A stretch of DNA of 64,000 nt, from positions 62,001-126,000 of the forward strand of contig NZ_JAFCJS010000004.1 of the NCBI RefSeq assembly GCF_018130825.1, in the 5' to 3' direction. Under the pieces are notes generated by a model. The model was not told the DNA's origin, searched no databases, and saw only the letters and a program-made list of their open reading frames with translations. Positions 42,284 to 51,550 of this stretch are shown one piece after another (the first letter of the stretch is position 1; the number at the start of each line of letters is the position of its first letter). A program made the position numbers and the translations under genes. The DNA comes from Bradyrhizobium liaoningense. GTDB taxonomy: Bacteria > Pseudomonadota > Alphaproteobacteria > Rhizobiales > Xanthobacteraceae.

Positions 42284-44515
42284 ATGAGCTTGCATACCCG
42301 GCTACTGATTCTCGTCATCGCGGCCATGCTGGTGCCCGCGGGCCTCGTCGGCTTGCGCTTCATGCAGAACCGCAGCAGCGACATCAACGCCGCCCTGACC
42401 AATCTGGCGGCGGCCGCCGACGAGATTGCAGGCGACCTGGACGAAAAGATCCGGGGCACCGCGCAGCTTCACTACGGTCTCGCCCGTGCCCGCGACCTCG
42501 ACACGCGCGACAAGGCGGCGTGCTCGGCGTTCCTGTCGGAAGTGCGCGAGGAATACCCGCAGTTCACCGGAATATTGACCATCGACCCCGATGGCAGCCT
42601 GTTCTGCGACTCGCTGCGGACCAACCGCAGCCTCGATCTCCGGGACCGCGCCTATTTCAAGCAGGCTTTGGCCTCGAACCGCGTCGTGCTCGAACCGGTC
42701 TTCGGCCGGCTGACTGGAATCTCGGTGCTCCAGATCGCCTATCCGGTGCGGACGGACGCGGGCGCGCTGAAGCTGATCCTGCTGGCTTCGTTCAACCTGC
42801 GCAAATTCGCGGAGTTTCACCACAAGCGCCTGCTCGGCGAGAAGGATATCCTGCTCGTCGACGGCAAGGGCACGGTTCTGGTCGCACCCTCGGGCGCAGG
42901 CTGGACCGAGCCCGTCGGCGGGTCGATCGCCGGATCCGAACTGTTTCGCTTCGCGGCAACGCCCGACCGGGAGTCCGTTCACGAGGTCACCGATCGCGAG
43001 GGCCGCACCCATGTCTGGAGTGTCGCCGCCCGCTCGCCGTCGACCCGGGATGCCGGTCTCTACATCCTGGTCGGACGGTCCAAGGACGGGCTGGTCGCGG
43101 CGGCGAACCGCCGGCTCTACGAGGACCTGGCGATCCTGACGGTGGCCTCGCTGCTGCTGCTGGCGGCGGTCTGGATTCTCGCGACCGTGAGCGTCGGGCG
43201 CCAGGTCGGACGGCTCGCCGCGATGGCGAAGAATCTCGGGCGCGGCGATCTCAGCGCGCGCATTCCGCCGCCCCATCCGGGCGGCGAGCTCGGCGGGCTG
43301 ATGACCCTGCTCAACGACACCGCCGAGTCGCTGCAGCAGCAACGCGCCGCCATCGCCGAACTCAACCAGAAGCTCAGCCAGTCGCAGAAGATGGAAGCCA
43401 TGGGCCAGCTCACCGGCGGCGTGGCGCATGATTTCAACAATCTCCTCACCGTCATTCTCGGCAATTCGGAGCATCTTGCCGACCAGCTGGCAGGCAACAA
43501 GGAATTGCACCGGATCGCTGGCGACATCGCGACCGCCGCCGAGCGCGGCTCTGATCTGACGCGGAGCCTGCTCGCCTTCGCGCGCAAGCAGCCCTTAAGG
43601 CCGCGCGACATCGACATCGCCGGCAAGCTGCTCAACATGGAGCCGTTGCTGCGTCGAACCCTGGGCGAGCACATCGAGTGCACCTTCGCGCTCGATGCGG
43701 ATTTATGGATGACCAGCGTCGATCCCGGCCAGCTGGCGACTGCGCTGCTCAACCTCGTGCTCAACGCGCGCGACGCTTTGCCCGACGGCGGCAAGCTGAC
43801 GGTCGAGGCGCGCAACATCTCGCTCGGCGAATCCGACCTCGACGTCAACGGCGAACCGCGGCCGGGCGACTACGTCATGGTGGCCGTGACCGACACCGGC
43901 ACCGGCATGACCGCCGAGGTGGCGAGCCGCGCCTTCGAGCCGTTCTTCACCACCAAGGAGGTCGGCAAGGGGACCGGGCTCGGCCTCAGCATGGTCTACG
44001 GCTTCGTGCGACAGTCCGGCGGCCTGGTGCAGATGCAGTCCGAACCGGGACACGGCAGCGTCGTCAGGCTCTTCTTTCCTCGTCTTGCGACGCCGCCGGC
44101 CGAGGATCCATTGCCGGCAGAGCGGATCGCGGCACACGATGGAAGCGAGACCATTCTCGTCGTCGAGGACGACGACATGGTGCGAGCCTATGTCGAGAAC
44201 GAGCTGAAGGCGCTGGGCTACCGCGTCATCGCGCGGTCGAATGGTCCCGCGGCACTGGACCTGTTGCGCCAGCGCGGGGACATCGATTTGCTGTTCACCG
44301 ACGTCGTGATGCCCGGCGGCATGTTCGGGCCAGAGCTTGCGCGGCAAGCAACGGCGCTGCGGCCCGGGCTCAAGGTGCTCTTCACCTCCGGCTACACGCA
44401 GGATCCCGTCAAGACGCCCGACGGAATCGGCGACGCCCGCATCCTGACAAAGCCGTTCCGGCGCAAGGATCTCGCCGCGATGCTGCGTGCCGCCCTGTCG
44501 GCGCCGTCGCGATAA
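42284..44515 (+). CDS. Hybrid sensor histidine kinase with Cache sensor and receiver
   Basis: A 743-residue membrane kinase. Helix 1 at about 5-24 and helix 2 at about 283-304 enclose a periplasmic double-Cache-like sensor (30-280). A HAMP linker (about 305-358) leads to the dimerisation domain with His382 in GGVAHDFNNLL. The ATPase domain carries DTGTGM and GKGTGLGLSMVYGF. A C-terminal receiver (622-743) has Asp673 in LLFTDVVMPGG. Phosphate likely moves His to Asp within the protein. The DFNN type of H-box is shared with kinases using cognate hybrid receivers. No output regulator is adjacent; its stop codon abuts the stop of the convergent gene. Confidence 0.94.
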   Translation: MSLHTRLLILVIAAMLVPAGLVGLRFMQNRSSDINAALTNLAAAADEIAGDLDEKIRGTAQLHYGLARARDLDTRDKAACSAFLSEVREEYPQFTGILTIDPDGSLFCDSLRTNRSLDLRDRAYFKQALASNRVVLEPVFGRLTGISVLQIAYPVRTDAGALKLILLASFNLRKFAEFHHKRLLGEKDILLVDGKGTVLVAPSGAGWTEPVGGSIAGSELFRFAATPDRESVHEVTDREGRTHVWSVAARSPSTRDAGLYILVGRSKDGLVAAANRRLYEDLAILTVASLLLLAAVWILATVSVGRQVGRLAAMAKNLGRGDLSARIPPPHPGGELGGLMTLLNDTAESLQQQRAAIAELNQKLSQSQKMEAMGQLTGGVAHDFNNLLTVILGNSEHLADQLAGNKELHRIAGDIATAAERGSDLTRSLLAFARKQPLRPRDIDIAGKLLNMEPLLRRTLGEHIECTFALDADLWMTSVDPGQLATALLNLVLNARDALPDGGKLTVEARNISLGESDLDVNGEPRPGDYVMVAVTDTGTGMTAEVASRAFEPFFTTKEVGKGTGLGLSMVYGFVRQSGGLVQMQSEPGHGSVVRLFFPRLATPPAEDPLPAERIAAHDGSETILVVEDDDMVRAYVENELKALGYRVIARSNGPAALDLLRQRGDIDLLFTDVVMPGGMFGPELARQATALRPGLKVLFTSGYTQDPVKTPDGIGDARILTKPFRRKDLAAMLRAALSAPSR

Positions 44516-44959
44516 TCAGGACGAGAAGGCGAGCTGGAGCGCCACGCCGAGATTGGCCGCGAACAGCGCCGCGTCGATGACGAAGATCCGGAGCATCGGC
44601 CCCTTCAACACCGGCCAGTAGGCCACCCCGACGCGTCCGCCGCGCATCAAGACCGGAAGGTTATAGGCGAACTGGCTGAAATGGCAGGCGGAGAAGAACA
44701 GGAACAGCACGAGCTGCGCCTGCACGGGCTGGAAGAAAACCGGCCGCGCGGCCAGAAGATAGAACGACAACAGCCCGATCGGCAGGTTCATCCCGCCGAG
44801 AAACGCGACGCTCGCCGCCAGCGTCGGCGCGATCGGATTGCCGCGCTCTTCCCGCGGCAGCAATATCTTCAGCGTGTTGCGTTGGGCGATGCTGAACTGG
44901 ATGAAGGCTCCGACGAACCAGAGCGAGTTGAGAAGCAGAACGATATCCGAAAGACGCAT
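44516..44959 (-). CDS. Four-helix membrane protein
   Basis: A 147-residue hypothetical membrane protein with hydrophobic helices around residues 6-24, 45-67, 75-95 and 118-140. The segment HFSQFAYNLPVLMRGGR contains conserved-looking polar residues in the membrane region. The start MRLSDIVLLL is two bases after the stop of the SnoaL-like gene, so the pair is cotranscribed. Family not recognised. Confidence 0.7.
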   Translation of the reverse strand: MRLSDIVLLLNSLWFVGAFIQFSIAQRNTLKILLPREERGNPIAPTLAASVAFLGGMNLPIGLLSFYLLAARPVFFQPVQAQLVLFLFFSACHFSQFAYNLPVLMRGGRVGVAYWPVLKGPMLRIFVIDAALFAANLGVALQLAFSS

Positions 44960-44961
44960 GG

Positions 44962-45330
44962 CTATTTTCCGTAAAAGGCTTCGCTGCGGATCACACGGCC
45001 CGCGGCGTCGAAGTCCATGAACTCGCTGGCGCGCGTGCCGCCCAATTGCCACCACACGGTCAGCCGCGCGATCACCTCGTCCCAGCTCCAGCCCAGGATC
45101 TTCAGGTCCGCGCTTTCGATGTGGCCATAGGCCTGCCGCCAATAGGCGCGGATGTTCTCCGCGCCCGCGACAACGGGGGAGCCTGTCAGTTCGAGCGCCA
45201 GCGGACTGCGCATCTGCGCATCATCGGCGAAATGCGCGACGACCGCGTCGATGTCGACCTTGCACCAGCTCGCATGCCATGCGGCGACGAAACGTTCGGC
45301 CGCCGCGCGATCCATCTTCCCTGCGCTCAT
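44962..45330 (-). CDS. SnoaL-like (NTF2-fold) protein
   Basis: A 122-residue protein of the SnoaL/nuclear-transport-factor-2 fold. It opens with a helix AAERFVAAWHASWCKVDIDAVVAHFADDAQM and continues with MRSPLALELTG, VAGAENIRAYWRQAY and strands LTVWWQLGGTRASEF. The fold hosts aldol cyclases, isomerases and binding proteins; the pocket is not diagnostic. A palindrome that could be a MarR site lies 56 bases upstream. It is followed immediately by a membrane protein gene. Confidence 0.82.
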   Translation of the reverse strand: MSAGKMDRAAAERFVAAWHASWCKVDIDAVVAHFADDAQMRSPLALELTGSPVVAGAENIRAYWRQAYGHIESADLKILGWSWDEVIARLTVWWQLGGTRASEFMDFDAAGRVIRSEAFYGK

Positions 45331-45385
45331 GGCAGAGCCCTCCCCTGGCCCGTTGGCCGGGAAAGTGGCAAAGCCGCGCTCTCAT

Positions 45386-45400
45386 GTCAACTATGTTGAC
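45386..45400. promoter_or_regulatory. Possible MarR operator
   Basis: GTCAACTATGTTGAC is a perfect inverted repeat (GTCAA/TTGAC, 5-base spacer) between the SnoaL-like gene and the upstream MarR gene. On the minus strand it includes TTGACA, which may be a -35 box for the SnoaL-like gene. Confidence 0.5.
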
Positions 45401-45411
45401 TTGAGAAGCCG

Positions 45412-45879
45412 TCAGTTGTTGTCGGCGATCGCCTCCATGACGGCCATCCAGGCCGCCGTGCCAGACGCCCCGGCGCGCTCGAACGCCTGGCGCATGACCT
45501 TGCGCTCGTGGTCCGACGCCCTTTGCTCGATGCGCTGCCCCGCGGCCGTCAGGCGCAGCAGCTTCGAGCGATGCTGCTCGGGCGCGCGCTTCGACGTCAG
45601 GAGCTTGCGCTCGAGCAGCAAATTAAGCGGCCGGTTCAGGGCCTGCTTGGAAATGCCGAGGACCTCGATCAGCGCGCCGATCGCGATATCGGGCCGGCGC
45701 GCCACGACGTAGAGGATACGATGGTGCGGGCGCGACAGGCCCTGCTTGGCGAGATAGTCGTCGGCCTCCAGCGTCATCCCGCGCCAGCCGTAATACATCA
45801 GCTCCAGCGCCGCATCGAGCTCGTGCAGCTTCGCAAGCGAGGCGCGATGCAGCCCCGCGGCCTGAGACGTCTTCGACAT
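45412..45879 (-). CDS. MarR-family regulator
   Basis: A 155-residue winged-helix protein. The DNA-binding part covers about residues 45-105 with LSRPHHRILYVVARRPDIAIGALIEVLGISKQALNRPLNLLLERKLL and a wing with SKRAPEQHRSKLLRL. It starts at ATG 45879, nine bases after the acyl-CoA synthetase stop (45888-45890), which puts it in the operon of that enzyme. MarR proteins of this kind (BadR-like) often sense aromatic acids or CoA thioesters and control the genes around them; here the acyl-CoA synthetase is the nearest candidate target. Confidence 0.9.
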   Translation of the reverse strand: MSKTSQAAGLHRASLAKLHELDAALELMYYGWRGMTLEADDYLAKQGLSRPHHRILYVVARRPDIAIGALIEVLGISKQALNRPLNLLLERKLLTSKRAPEQHRSKLLRLTAAGQRIEQRASDHERKVMRQAFERAGASGTAAWMAVMEAIADNN

Positions 45880-45887
45880 GGAAAAGC

Positions 45888-47498
45888 CTAACCCCTCGCC
45901 CGCAACTCGCGCCGCAGCACCTTGCCCGTGGCCGTCATCGGCAGCGTCTCGGCGAACTCCACATAGCGCGGATATTCGTGCGCGGCGAGCTGCACCTTCA
46001 CGAACTCCTGGATCTCGCGCGCGAGCGCGTCGCTGCCGGTAAAGCCCGGGCGCAGCACGATCCAGGCCTTGATCGACTCGGTGCGGATCGGATCGGGGAT
46101 GCCGACCACGGCGGCCATCGCCACCGAGGGGTGTTTCATCAGCGTATGCTCGATCTCGGACGGGCCGACGCGGTAGCCGGCCGTGGTGATGACATCGTCC
46201 TCGCGGCTGACGTACCAGAAATAGCCGTCCTCGTCCTGCACGCCGAGATCGCCGGTGAGCAGGAATTCGCCGGCATATTTCTTCGCCGTCGCCTCCGGAT
46301 TGCGCCAGTATTCGAGCATGGTAACCGGACACGGCTGGCGCACGCCGATGATGCCGCGCTGACCGCGCGGCAATTCCTCGCCCTTGTCGTTGACGATGCG
46401 GACATCGAAGCCCGGCGTCGCCTTGCCCATCGAACCCGGCCGGATCGGAAAGAGATTCGAGTTGCTGCCGATCACGAGATTGCACTCGGTCTGGCCGAAC
46501 ACTTCGTGCGCGTCGATGCCAAAAGTCTCGCGCACCCAGCCCAAGAGTTCGCCGCCGAGGGATTCACCGCCGGTGAAGATGCTGCGCAGCCTGACGCCGG
46601 GGTGCTTCACACCGGCCTGCCGCATCAGCTTGAGCGCCGTCGGCGGCAGGAAGACGTTGCGCACGGAGAGATCGGCCATCATCTGCATCGCCGCCTGCGG
46701 CTCGAATTTTCGCGCGCGATGGCCGACCAGCGGGATGCCGTGATACCAGAATGCCAGCAGGCCGTTGACGAGGCCGCCGATCCAGGCCCAGTCCGCCGGC
46801 GTCCACATGAGATCGCCGGGGCGCGGCAGGAAGTTGTGACACATCTCCACATTCGGCAGATGGCCGAGCACGACGCGATGCGCATGCAGCGCACCCTTCG
46901 GATTGCCCGTGGTGCCCGAGGTGTAGATGATCAGCGCGGGATCGTCGGCCGAGGTGTCGACGTTTGCAAAATCCTCGGACGCGGTTTCGATCGCGGACCA
47001 GAACGGCTTTGCGCCGGCGTGGACGGCGCCGCTCGTGACATAGATGTCCTGCAAATAGGGCAGCCGATCGCGGATCTTCGTGAGCTTCTCCCAGCCAGCC
47101 TCATCAGTGATGATGGCTCTTGCCTGCGAATTCGACAGGCGGAATTCGAGTGCGTCCTCGCCGAACAGGGCAAACAGCGGGATCGAGATCAGCGCGGAGC
47201 GGAACGCCGCCATATGCGCGATCGGGAGTTCCAGCGACTGTGACAGGAACACCGCGACACGATCACCGCGGACCAGCCCGTCCGCCTTCAGCACATTGGC
47301 GAACCGGCGCGACATGTCCGCGATCTCGTCGAAGGAGGTGCGGCTGGTGGCGCCGTTCTCGTCGACATAGATCAGCGCGAGGCGGCCGGTGCCGTCGGCA
47401 TGGCGGTCGCAGCACGCCTCCGCCATGTTGAAGCGCGCCGGGACGTCCCAGCGGAAGTTGCGGATGAGTTCGTCATAGGTCTTGGCTTCGGTGAGCAT
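45888..47498 (-). CDS. AMP-forming acyl-CoA synthetase
   Basis: A 536-residue member of the ANL superfamily, forming acyl-CoA from a carboxylic acid, ATP and CoA. The P-loop is in YTSGTTGNPKGALHAH, the A5 motif in FGQTECN, the hinge in GDLGVQDEDGYFWYVSREDDVI, and the catalytic Lys near the end in PMTATGKVLRREL. It resembles the acetoacetyl/benzoate-type CoA ligases found in rhizobial aromatic and acyl pathways. It lies between the epoxide hydrolase gene (42 bases upstream) and the MarR gene. Chain length or aromatic specificity is not deducible. Confidence 0.92.
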   Translation of the reverse strand: MLTEAKTYDELIRNFRWDVPARFNMAEACCDRHADGTGRLALIYVDENGATSRTSFDEIADMSRRFANVLKADGLVRGDRVAVFLSQSLELPIAHMAAFRSALISIPLFALFGEDALEFRLSNSQARAIITDEAGWEKLTKIRDRLPYLQDIYVTSGAVHAGAKPFWSAIETASEDFANVDTSADDPALIIYTSGTTGNPKGALHAHRVVLGHLPNVEMCHNFLPRPGDLMWTPADWAWIGGLVNGLLAFWYHGIPLVGHRARKFEPQAAMQMMADLSVRNVFLPPTALKLMRQAGVKHPGVRLRSIFTGGESLGGELLGWVRETFGIDAHEVFGQTECNLVIGSNSNLFPIRPGSMGKATPGFDVRIVNDKGEELPRGQRGIIGVRQPCPVTMLEYWRNPEATAKKYAGEFLLTGDLGVQDEDGYFWYVSREDDVITTAGYRVGPSEIEHTLMKHPSVAMAAVVGIPDPIRTESIKAWIVLRPGFTGSDALAREIQEFVKVQLAAHEYPRYVEFAETLPMTATGKVLRRELRARG

Positions 47499-47540
47499 CG
47501 GCTTGGTCGTTTTCCCGGTGTCTTGTTGTTATGGCCCAGT

Positions 47541-48707
47541 CTAGAGCCGTGAGTGCTCGGGACAAGAGCCCCGCACCGTCGCAAAGAACTTCCTGACATC
47601 GCGCACGAACAGCTCCGGCTGCTCGAAGGCGGCGAAATGACCGCCCTTCTCCATCTCGCTCCAATGGGTGATGTTGTGGAAGTTCGGTTCCATCCAGCGC
47701 CGCACCGGCGTGATGATCTCCTTGGGGAACACCGCGACACCCGTCGGCACCTTCACCACCGGCGTCGTTCGCCGCCTGCCGAAGCTCTCCCAATAGAGAC
47801 GCGCCGACGAGGTCGCCGTCTCCGTCGCCCAGTACAGCATGACGTTGTCGAGCAGCTCGTCCTTGCTGAAGATGTTTTCGGGATGGCCGTTGCAATCGGT
47901 CCAGGCCCAGAATTTTTCGAGGATCCAGGCCGCCTGCCCGCTCGGCGAATCCGTCAGGCCATAGCCGAGCGTCTGCGGCCGCGTCGACTGCTGCTTGGAG
48001 TAGCCGGAGTCGAGATCGACATAGTGCTTGAGGCCGGCGAGCGCGCGCTTCTCCTCCGCGGTCGGCTCGCCCTCGGTGCGCGGCGGCGCATTGAAGGACA
48101 GCGTGATGTGGATGCCGGCGCAATGCTCCACATCCTGCGCGCCGAGCGAGGTCGTCACCGCCGAGCCCCAGTCGCCGCCTTGCGCGCCATAGCGCGTATA
48201 GCTCAGCCGGTCCATCAGCTTCGCCCAGGTCGCCGCGATGCGGTCGACGCCCCAGCCGGTGGACTTCGGCTTGGCGGAGAAGCCGAAGCCGGGCAGCGAG
48301 GGACAGATCACGTGAAAGGCGTCGGCAGGATTGCCGTCATGCGCGGCAGGATCGACCAGCTGCGCGATCACCTTCTGGAATTCGACGATCGAGCCGGGCC
48401 AGCCATGGGTGATGATCAGCGGCAGCGCATTCGCTTCTCTCGAACGCACATGGATGAAGTGGATGTCGAGCCCGTCGATCTCGGTGGTGAACTGCGCGAA
48501 GCGATTGAGCTTTGCTTCGCGGGCGCGCCAGTCGTAACCATCAGCCCAGTAGGTGCAGATCTCCTGGATCCACTTCAGCGGCGCGCCCTGGCTCCAGTCG
48601 TCGACCAGCTCCGCCTCCGGCCAGCGCGTGCGCGCAAGGCGCCATTTGAGGTCAGCGAGGATGTCGTCGCTGATGGCGATGCGGAACGGTTTGATGGCGC
48701 CGGTCAT
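47541..48707 (-). CDS. Epoxide hydrolase (alpha/beta fold with EHN domain)
   Basis: A 388-residue hydrolase. The N-terminal EHN domain (about 8-110, FRIAISDDILADLKWRLARTRWP) is typical of microsomal-type epoxide hydrolases. The oxyanion motif HGWPGS is at 101-106, the nucleophile Asp179 in QGGDWGSAV, and the late His in EKGGHFAAFEQPE. It converts epoxides to diols. It begins the minus-strand cluster with an acyl-CoA synthetase and MarR regulator, suggesting breakdown of an epoxide-bearing acid or aromatic compound, but no other pathway genes are visible. Confidence 0.9.
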   Translation of the reverse strand: MTGAIKPFRIAISDDILADLKWRLARTRWPEAELVDDWSQGAPLKWIQEICTYWADGYDWRAREAKLNRFAQFTTEIDGLDIHFIHVRSREANALPLIITHGWPGSIVEFQKVIAQLVDPAAHDGNPADAFHVICPSLPGFGFSAKPKSTGWGVDRIAATWAKLMDRLSYTRYGAQGGDWGSAVTTSLGAQDVEHCAGIHITLSFNAPPRTEGEPTAEEKRALAGLKHYVDLDSGYSKQQSTRPQTLGYGLTDSPSGQAAWILEKFWAWTDCNGHPENIFSKDELLDNVMLYWATETATSSARLYWESFGRRRTTPVVKVPTGVAVFPKEIITPVRRWMEPNFHNITHWSEMEKGGHFAAFEQPELFVRDVRKFFATVRGSCPEHSRL

Positions 48708-48769
48708 CGTGCCTCCCCTGTCTTCTTATGGGGAGAGTAGACCGAACTGATGCCGCATCAAAGGTGCCC

Positions 48770-48950
48770 ATCCTCCCCTGGAGGGGGAGGATCGGTTCGC
48801 ATGGAGCGAAGCGGCATGCGAACCGAGGTGGGGTGACAGTCTCTCCACCGATGCGCTGCCCGAGTGGAGAGATCACCCCACCCCGCTCGCGCTGCGCGCG
48901 ATCGACCACGGGCGAGCTACGCTCGTCCCGGACCCCTCGATGGGAGGGTA
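48770..48950. repeat. Dispersed palindromic repeat with CCTCCCC arms
   Basis: ATCCTCCCCTGGAGGGGGAG at its left and a CCTCGATGGGAGGGTAA end at its right surround a GC-rich interior with GAGGTGGGGTGA and ATCACCCCACC as inner arms. No gene is seen. Confidence 0.6.
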
Positions 48951-48959
48951 AGGACAGCA

Positions 48960-49415
48960 CTAGCCCGACAGCGCGGCCTTCACCAAACCGCTGGCCTTGC
49001 CGAAGTCCATCTGTCCCGCGTATTTCGCGCGCAACACGGCGATCACCTTGCCCATGTCCTTCATGCCGGCAGCGCCGGTTTCAGCGATCGCGTCCGCGAT
49101 CGCCTTCTTCACCTCGTCCTCGGACATCTGCTTCGGCAAGTAAGCCGAGATCACCTCGATCTCCTCGCGCTCCTGCTTGGCGAGCTCGGCGCGGCCGCCC
49201 TTGTCGTAGAGCTCGACCGCTTCCTGGCGCTGCTTGATCATCTTCTGGAGCACCGCGAGCAGATCGGCATCCGACAGCGGCGGCTTGCCCTGCCCGCGCG
49301 CGTCGATGTCGGCGTTCTTGATGGTCGAGTTGACCATGCGCAGCGTGGACAGCTTGCGCTCGTCCTTGGCCTTCATGGCCTCCTTGACCGCATTGTTGAT
49401 GTCGTCGCGCAGCAT
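48960..49415 (-). CDS. GatB/YqeY-domain protein
   Basis: A 151-residue helical protein of the YqeY family, related to the tail domain of GatB amidotransferase. Marks are LRDDINNAVKEAMKAKDERKLSTLRMV, the central EREEIEVISAYLPKQMSEDEV and C-terminal GKVIAVLRAKYAGQMDFGKAS. Members often sit near dnaG/rpoD or glutamine-dependent enzymes; here the partner carA is nearby on the opposite strand. The exact role is not known, a tRNA-linked function is plausible. It stands alone on the minus strand. Confidence 0.9.
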   Translation of the reverse strand: MLRDDINNAVKEAMKAKDERKLSTLRMVNSTIKNADIDARGQGKPPLSDADLLAVLQKMIKQRQEAVELYDKGGRAELAKQEREEIEVISAYLPKQMSEDEVKKAIADAIAETGAAGMKDMGKVIAVLRAKYAGQMDFGKASGLVKAALSG

Positions 49416-49475
49416 GATCGTGATCCCTTCGAATATATGACGCCTGATCTAGGCCGTTTGCGGCCTCCACACAAC

Positions 49476-50177
49476 CTAGCTCGCGAGCCATTCGGTGAGC
49501 GCACGCACTGTCGCTTCCGGCTGTTCCGGTTGCGGCAGGTGCCCGCAGCGATCGAGGATCACGAGCCGTGCGCCGGCAATGCTCTCCGCCATCTCCTTCG
49601 AGAACGCGTTGGGGATCGTGTTGTCTGCGTCGCCCGTCAGCACCAATGTCGGACACTTGATGGCTGCAAGGGTCGGGCGCGAATCCACCCGCGCGATGAT
49701 CGCGGTCTGCTGCCGCAGGTAGCCTTCGACGCCGACATCCTCATCCTGCGCATGTATGAGCTTGAGAATATCGGCATCATCGCGCCGCGACGGATGCACG
49801 AGCTCCGGAAAGCTCTCCTCGCGGATGGCGCGAAGCTCGCCGCGCCTGGCGCGCTCCATCAGGCCGCGGCGGCGCGCGATCGCCTCCGGCGTGTCGGGGC
49901 GTGCCTGAGTGTTGATCAGCGCCAGCCTTGCCACCCGCCCGGGCGCCTGGCGCATGATCTCGAGGGCGATGTAGCCGCCCATGGAATGGCCGGCGAGCGC
50001 GAAGCGCGGCGGCGCCTCGCTCAGCACCCTGGCGGCGATCGCCGCCATGCTGTCGTCGCGGATATGGTTGGCAATCATCACCGGGCCGAGCCGCCACAGA
50101 GCGGGGAGAACCGGGGCGTAGATCCGAGCCGAGGAGGCCAGCCCCGGAACCAGCAAAAGCGGGGTGGTCTGGTCCAT
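49476..50177 (-). CDS. Alpha/beta-fold hydrolase
   Basis: A 233-residue cytosolic hydrolase. The nucleophile elbow GHSMGG has Ser65, the Asp is in TGDADNTIP and the His in DRCGHLPQPEQPE near the end. The small cap region (ARRRGLMERARRGELRAI) is basic. Sequence type resembles ring-cleavage-product hydrolases and esterases; substrate is not assignable. It is divergent from carA, the intergenic gap being 146 bases. Confidence 0.85.
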   Translation of the reverse strand: MDQTTPLLLVPGLASSARIYAPVLPALWRLGPVMIANHIRDDSMAAIAARVLSEAPPRFALAGHSMGGYIALEIMRQAPGRVARLALINTQARPDTPEAIARRRGLMERARRGELRAIREESFPELVHPSRRDDADILKLIHAQDEDVGVEGYLRQQTAIIARVDSRPTLAAIKCPTLVLTGDADNTIPNAFSKEMAESIAGARLVILDRCGHLPQPEQPEATVRALTEWLAS

Positions 50178-50323
50178 TATTGCCTCGCAAGCCCCTCAAA
50201 TTGCCGGAAATTGTGCGGCCGAGCTTAAGTGGCCGAGACGAGCTGTCAAATATGCAAAAACGCATGTGAATCGGCCCTCTCCCGCTTTGACGGGCGCGTG
50301 CAGGGGGCTTATGAAGCGGGCTC

Positions 50324-51514
50324 ATGACACAACATGACAATGATCCCGCTTGGCCGGACCACAAACCGACCGCGCTCCTCGTGCTTGCCGATGGCACGGT
50401 GCTCGAAGGCTTTGGTCTCGGCGCCGAAGGCCATGCCGTCGGTGAGGTCTGCTTCAACACCGCGATGACCGGTTATGAGGAGATCCTCACCGATCCCTCC
50501 TATGCCGGCCAGCTCATCACCTTCACCTTCCCGCATATCGGCAATGTCGGTACCAACGAGGAAGACATCGAGACGGTGAACATGGCCGCGACGCCCGGCG
50601 CGCGCGGCGTGATCCTGCGTACCGCGATCACCGATCCCTCGAACTACCGCGCCACCAAGCATCTCGACGCTTGGCTGAAGGCGCGCGGCATCATCGGCCT
50701 CTCCGGCATCGACACCCGTGCCCTGACCGCGCTGATCCGCAGCAAGGGCATGCCCAATGCCGTGATCGCGCACTCCAAGACCGGCGAGTTCGACCTGCAC
50801 GGTCTCAAGGAAGAAGCGCGCGAATGGCCCGGCCTCGAGGGCATGGACCTCGTGCCGATGGTCACGAGCGGCCAGCGCTTCACCTGGGACGAGACGCCGT
50901 GGCTGTGGGACAAGGGCTTTGGCCGGCAGGAGAAGCCCGAGTTCAACGTCGTCGCCATCGACTACGGCATCAAGCGCAACATCTTGCGCCTGCTCGCCGG
51001 TGTCGGCTGCAAGGTGACGGTGGTGCCGGCGACGACCTCGTCCGAAGACATCCTGGCGATGAAGCCGGACGGCGTGTTCCTGTCCAACGGCCCGGGCGAT
51101 CCGGCCGCGACCGGCAAGTACGCGGTGCCTGTCATCCAGGACGTGATCAAGTCGGGCACGCCGACCTTCGGCATCTGCCTCGGCCACCAGATGCTCGGCC
51201 TCGCTGTCGGTGCGAAAACCAAGAAGATGCATCAGGGCCATCACGGCGCCAATCATCCGGTGAAGGACGAGACCACCGGCAAGGTCGAGATCACCTCGAT
51301 GAACCACGGCTTTGCCGTGGACGAGAAGACCCTGCCGAAGGGCGCGACGCAAACCCACATCTCGCTGTTCGACGGCTCCAATTGCGGCATCCAGCTCGAC
51401 GGCAAGCCGGTGTTCTCGGTGCAGTACCACCCCGAGGCCTCACCGGGTCCGCGCGACTCGCACTATCTGTTCCAGCGCTTTGCCGATCTGATGCGGCAGA
51501 AGAAGAGCGCGTAA
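50324..51514 (+). CDS. carA: Carbamoyl-phosphate synthase small subunit
   Basis: A 396-residue glutamine amidotransferase subunit. The N-terminal domain is followed by a class I GATase with Cys285 in FGICLGHQM, and the His-Glu pair in YHPEASPGP. It hydrolyses glutamine and passes ammonia to CarB for carbamoyl phosphate, feeding pyrimidine and arginine synthesis. It is a single gene here; carB follows 4.5 kb downstream, unlike the adjacent carAB of E. coli. The upstream gap shows no recognised pyrimidine or arginine control site. Confidence 0.97.
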   Translation: MTQHDNDPAWPDHKPTALLVLADGTVLEGFGLGAEGHAVGEVCFNTAMTGYEEILTDPSYAGQLITFTFPHIGNVGTNEEDIETVNMAATPGARGVILRTAITDPSNYRATKHLDAWLKARGIIGLSGIDTRALTALIRSKGMPNAVIAHSKTGEFDLHGLKEEAREWPGLEGMDLVPMVTSGQRFTWDETPWLWDKGFGRQEKPEFNVVAIDYGIKRNILRLLAGVGCKVTVVPATTSSEDILAMKPDGVFLSNGPGDPAATGKYAVPVIQDVIKSGTPTFGICLGHQMLGLAVGAKTKKMHQGHHGANHPVKDETTGKVEITSMNHGFAVDEKTLPKGATQTHISLFDGSNCGIQLDGKPVFSVQYHPEASPGPRDSHYLFQRFADLMRQKKSA

Positions 51515-51550
51515 GGCCAAAATCGCCGGCGGATGACTCCGCCGGCTCCG

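Noticed and set aside
42101..42295. Minus-strand 64-codon frame before the histidine kinase gene
   Set aside because: No ribosome site, no family, and it overlaps the start of the kinase gene.
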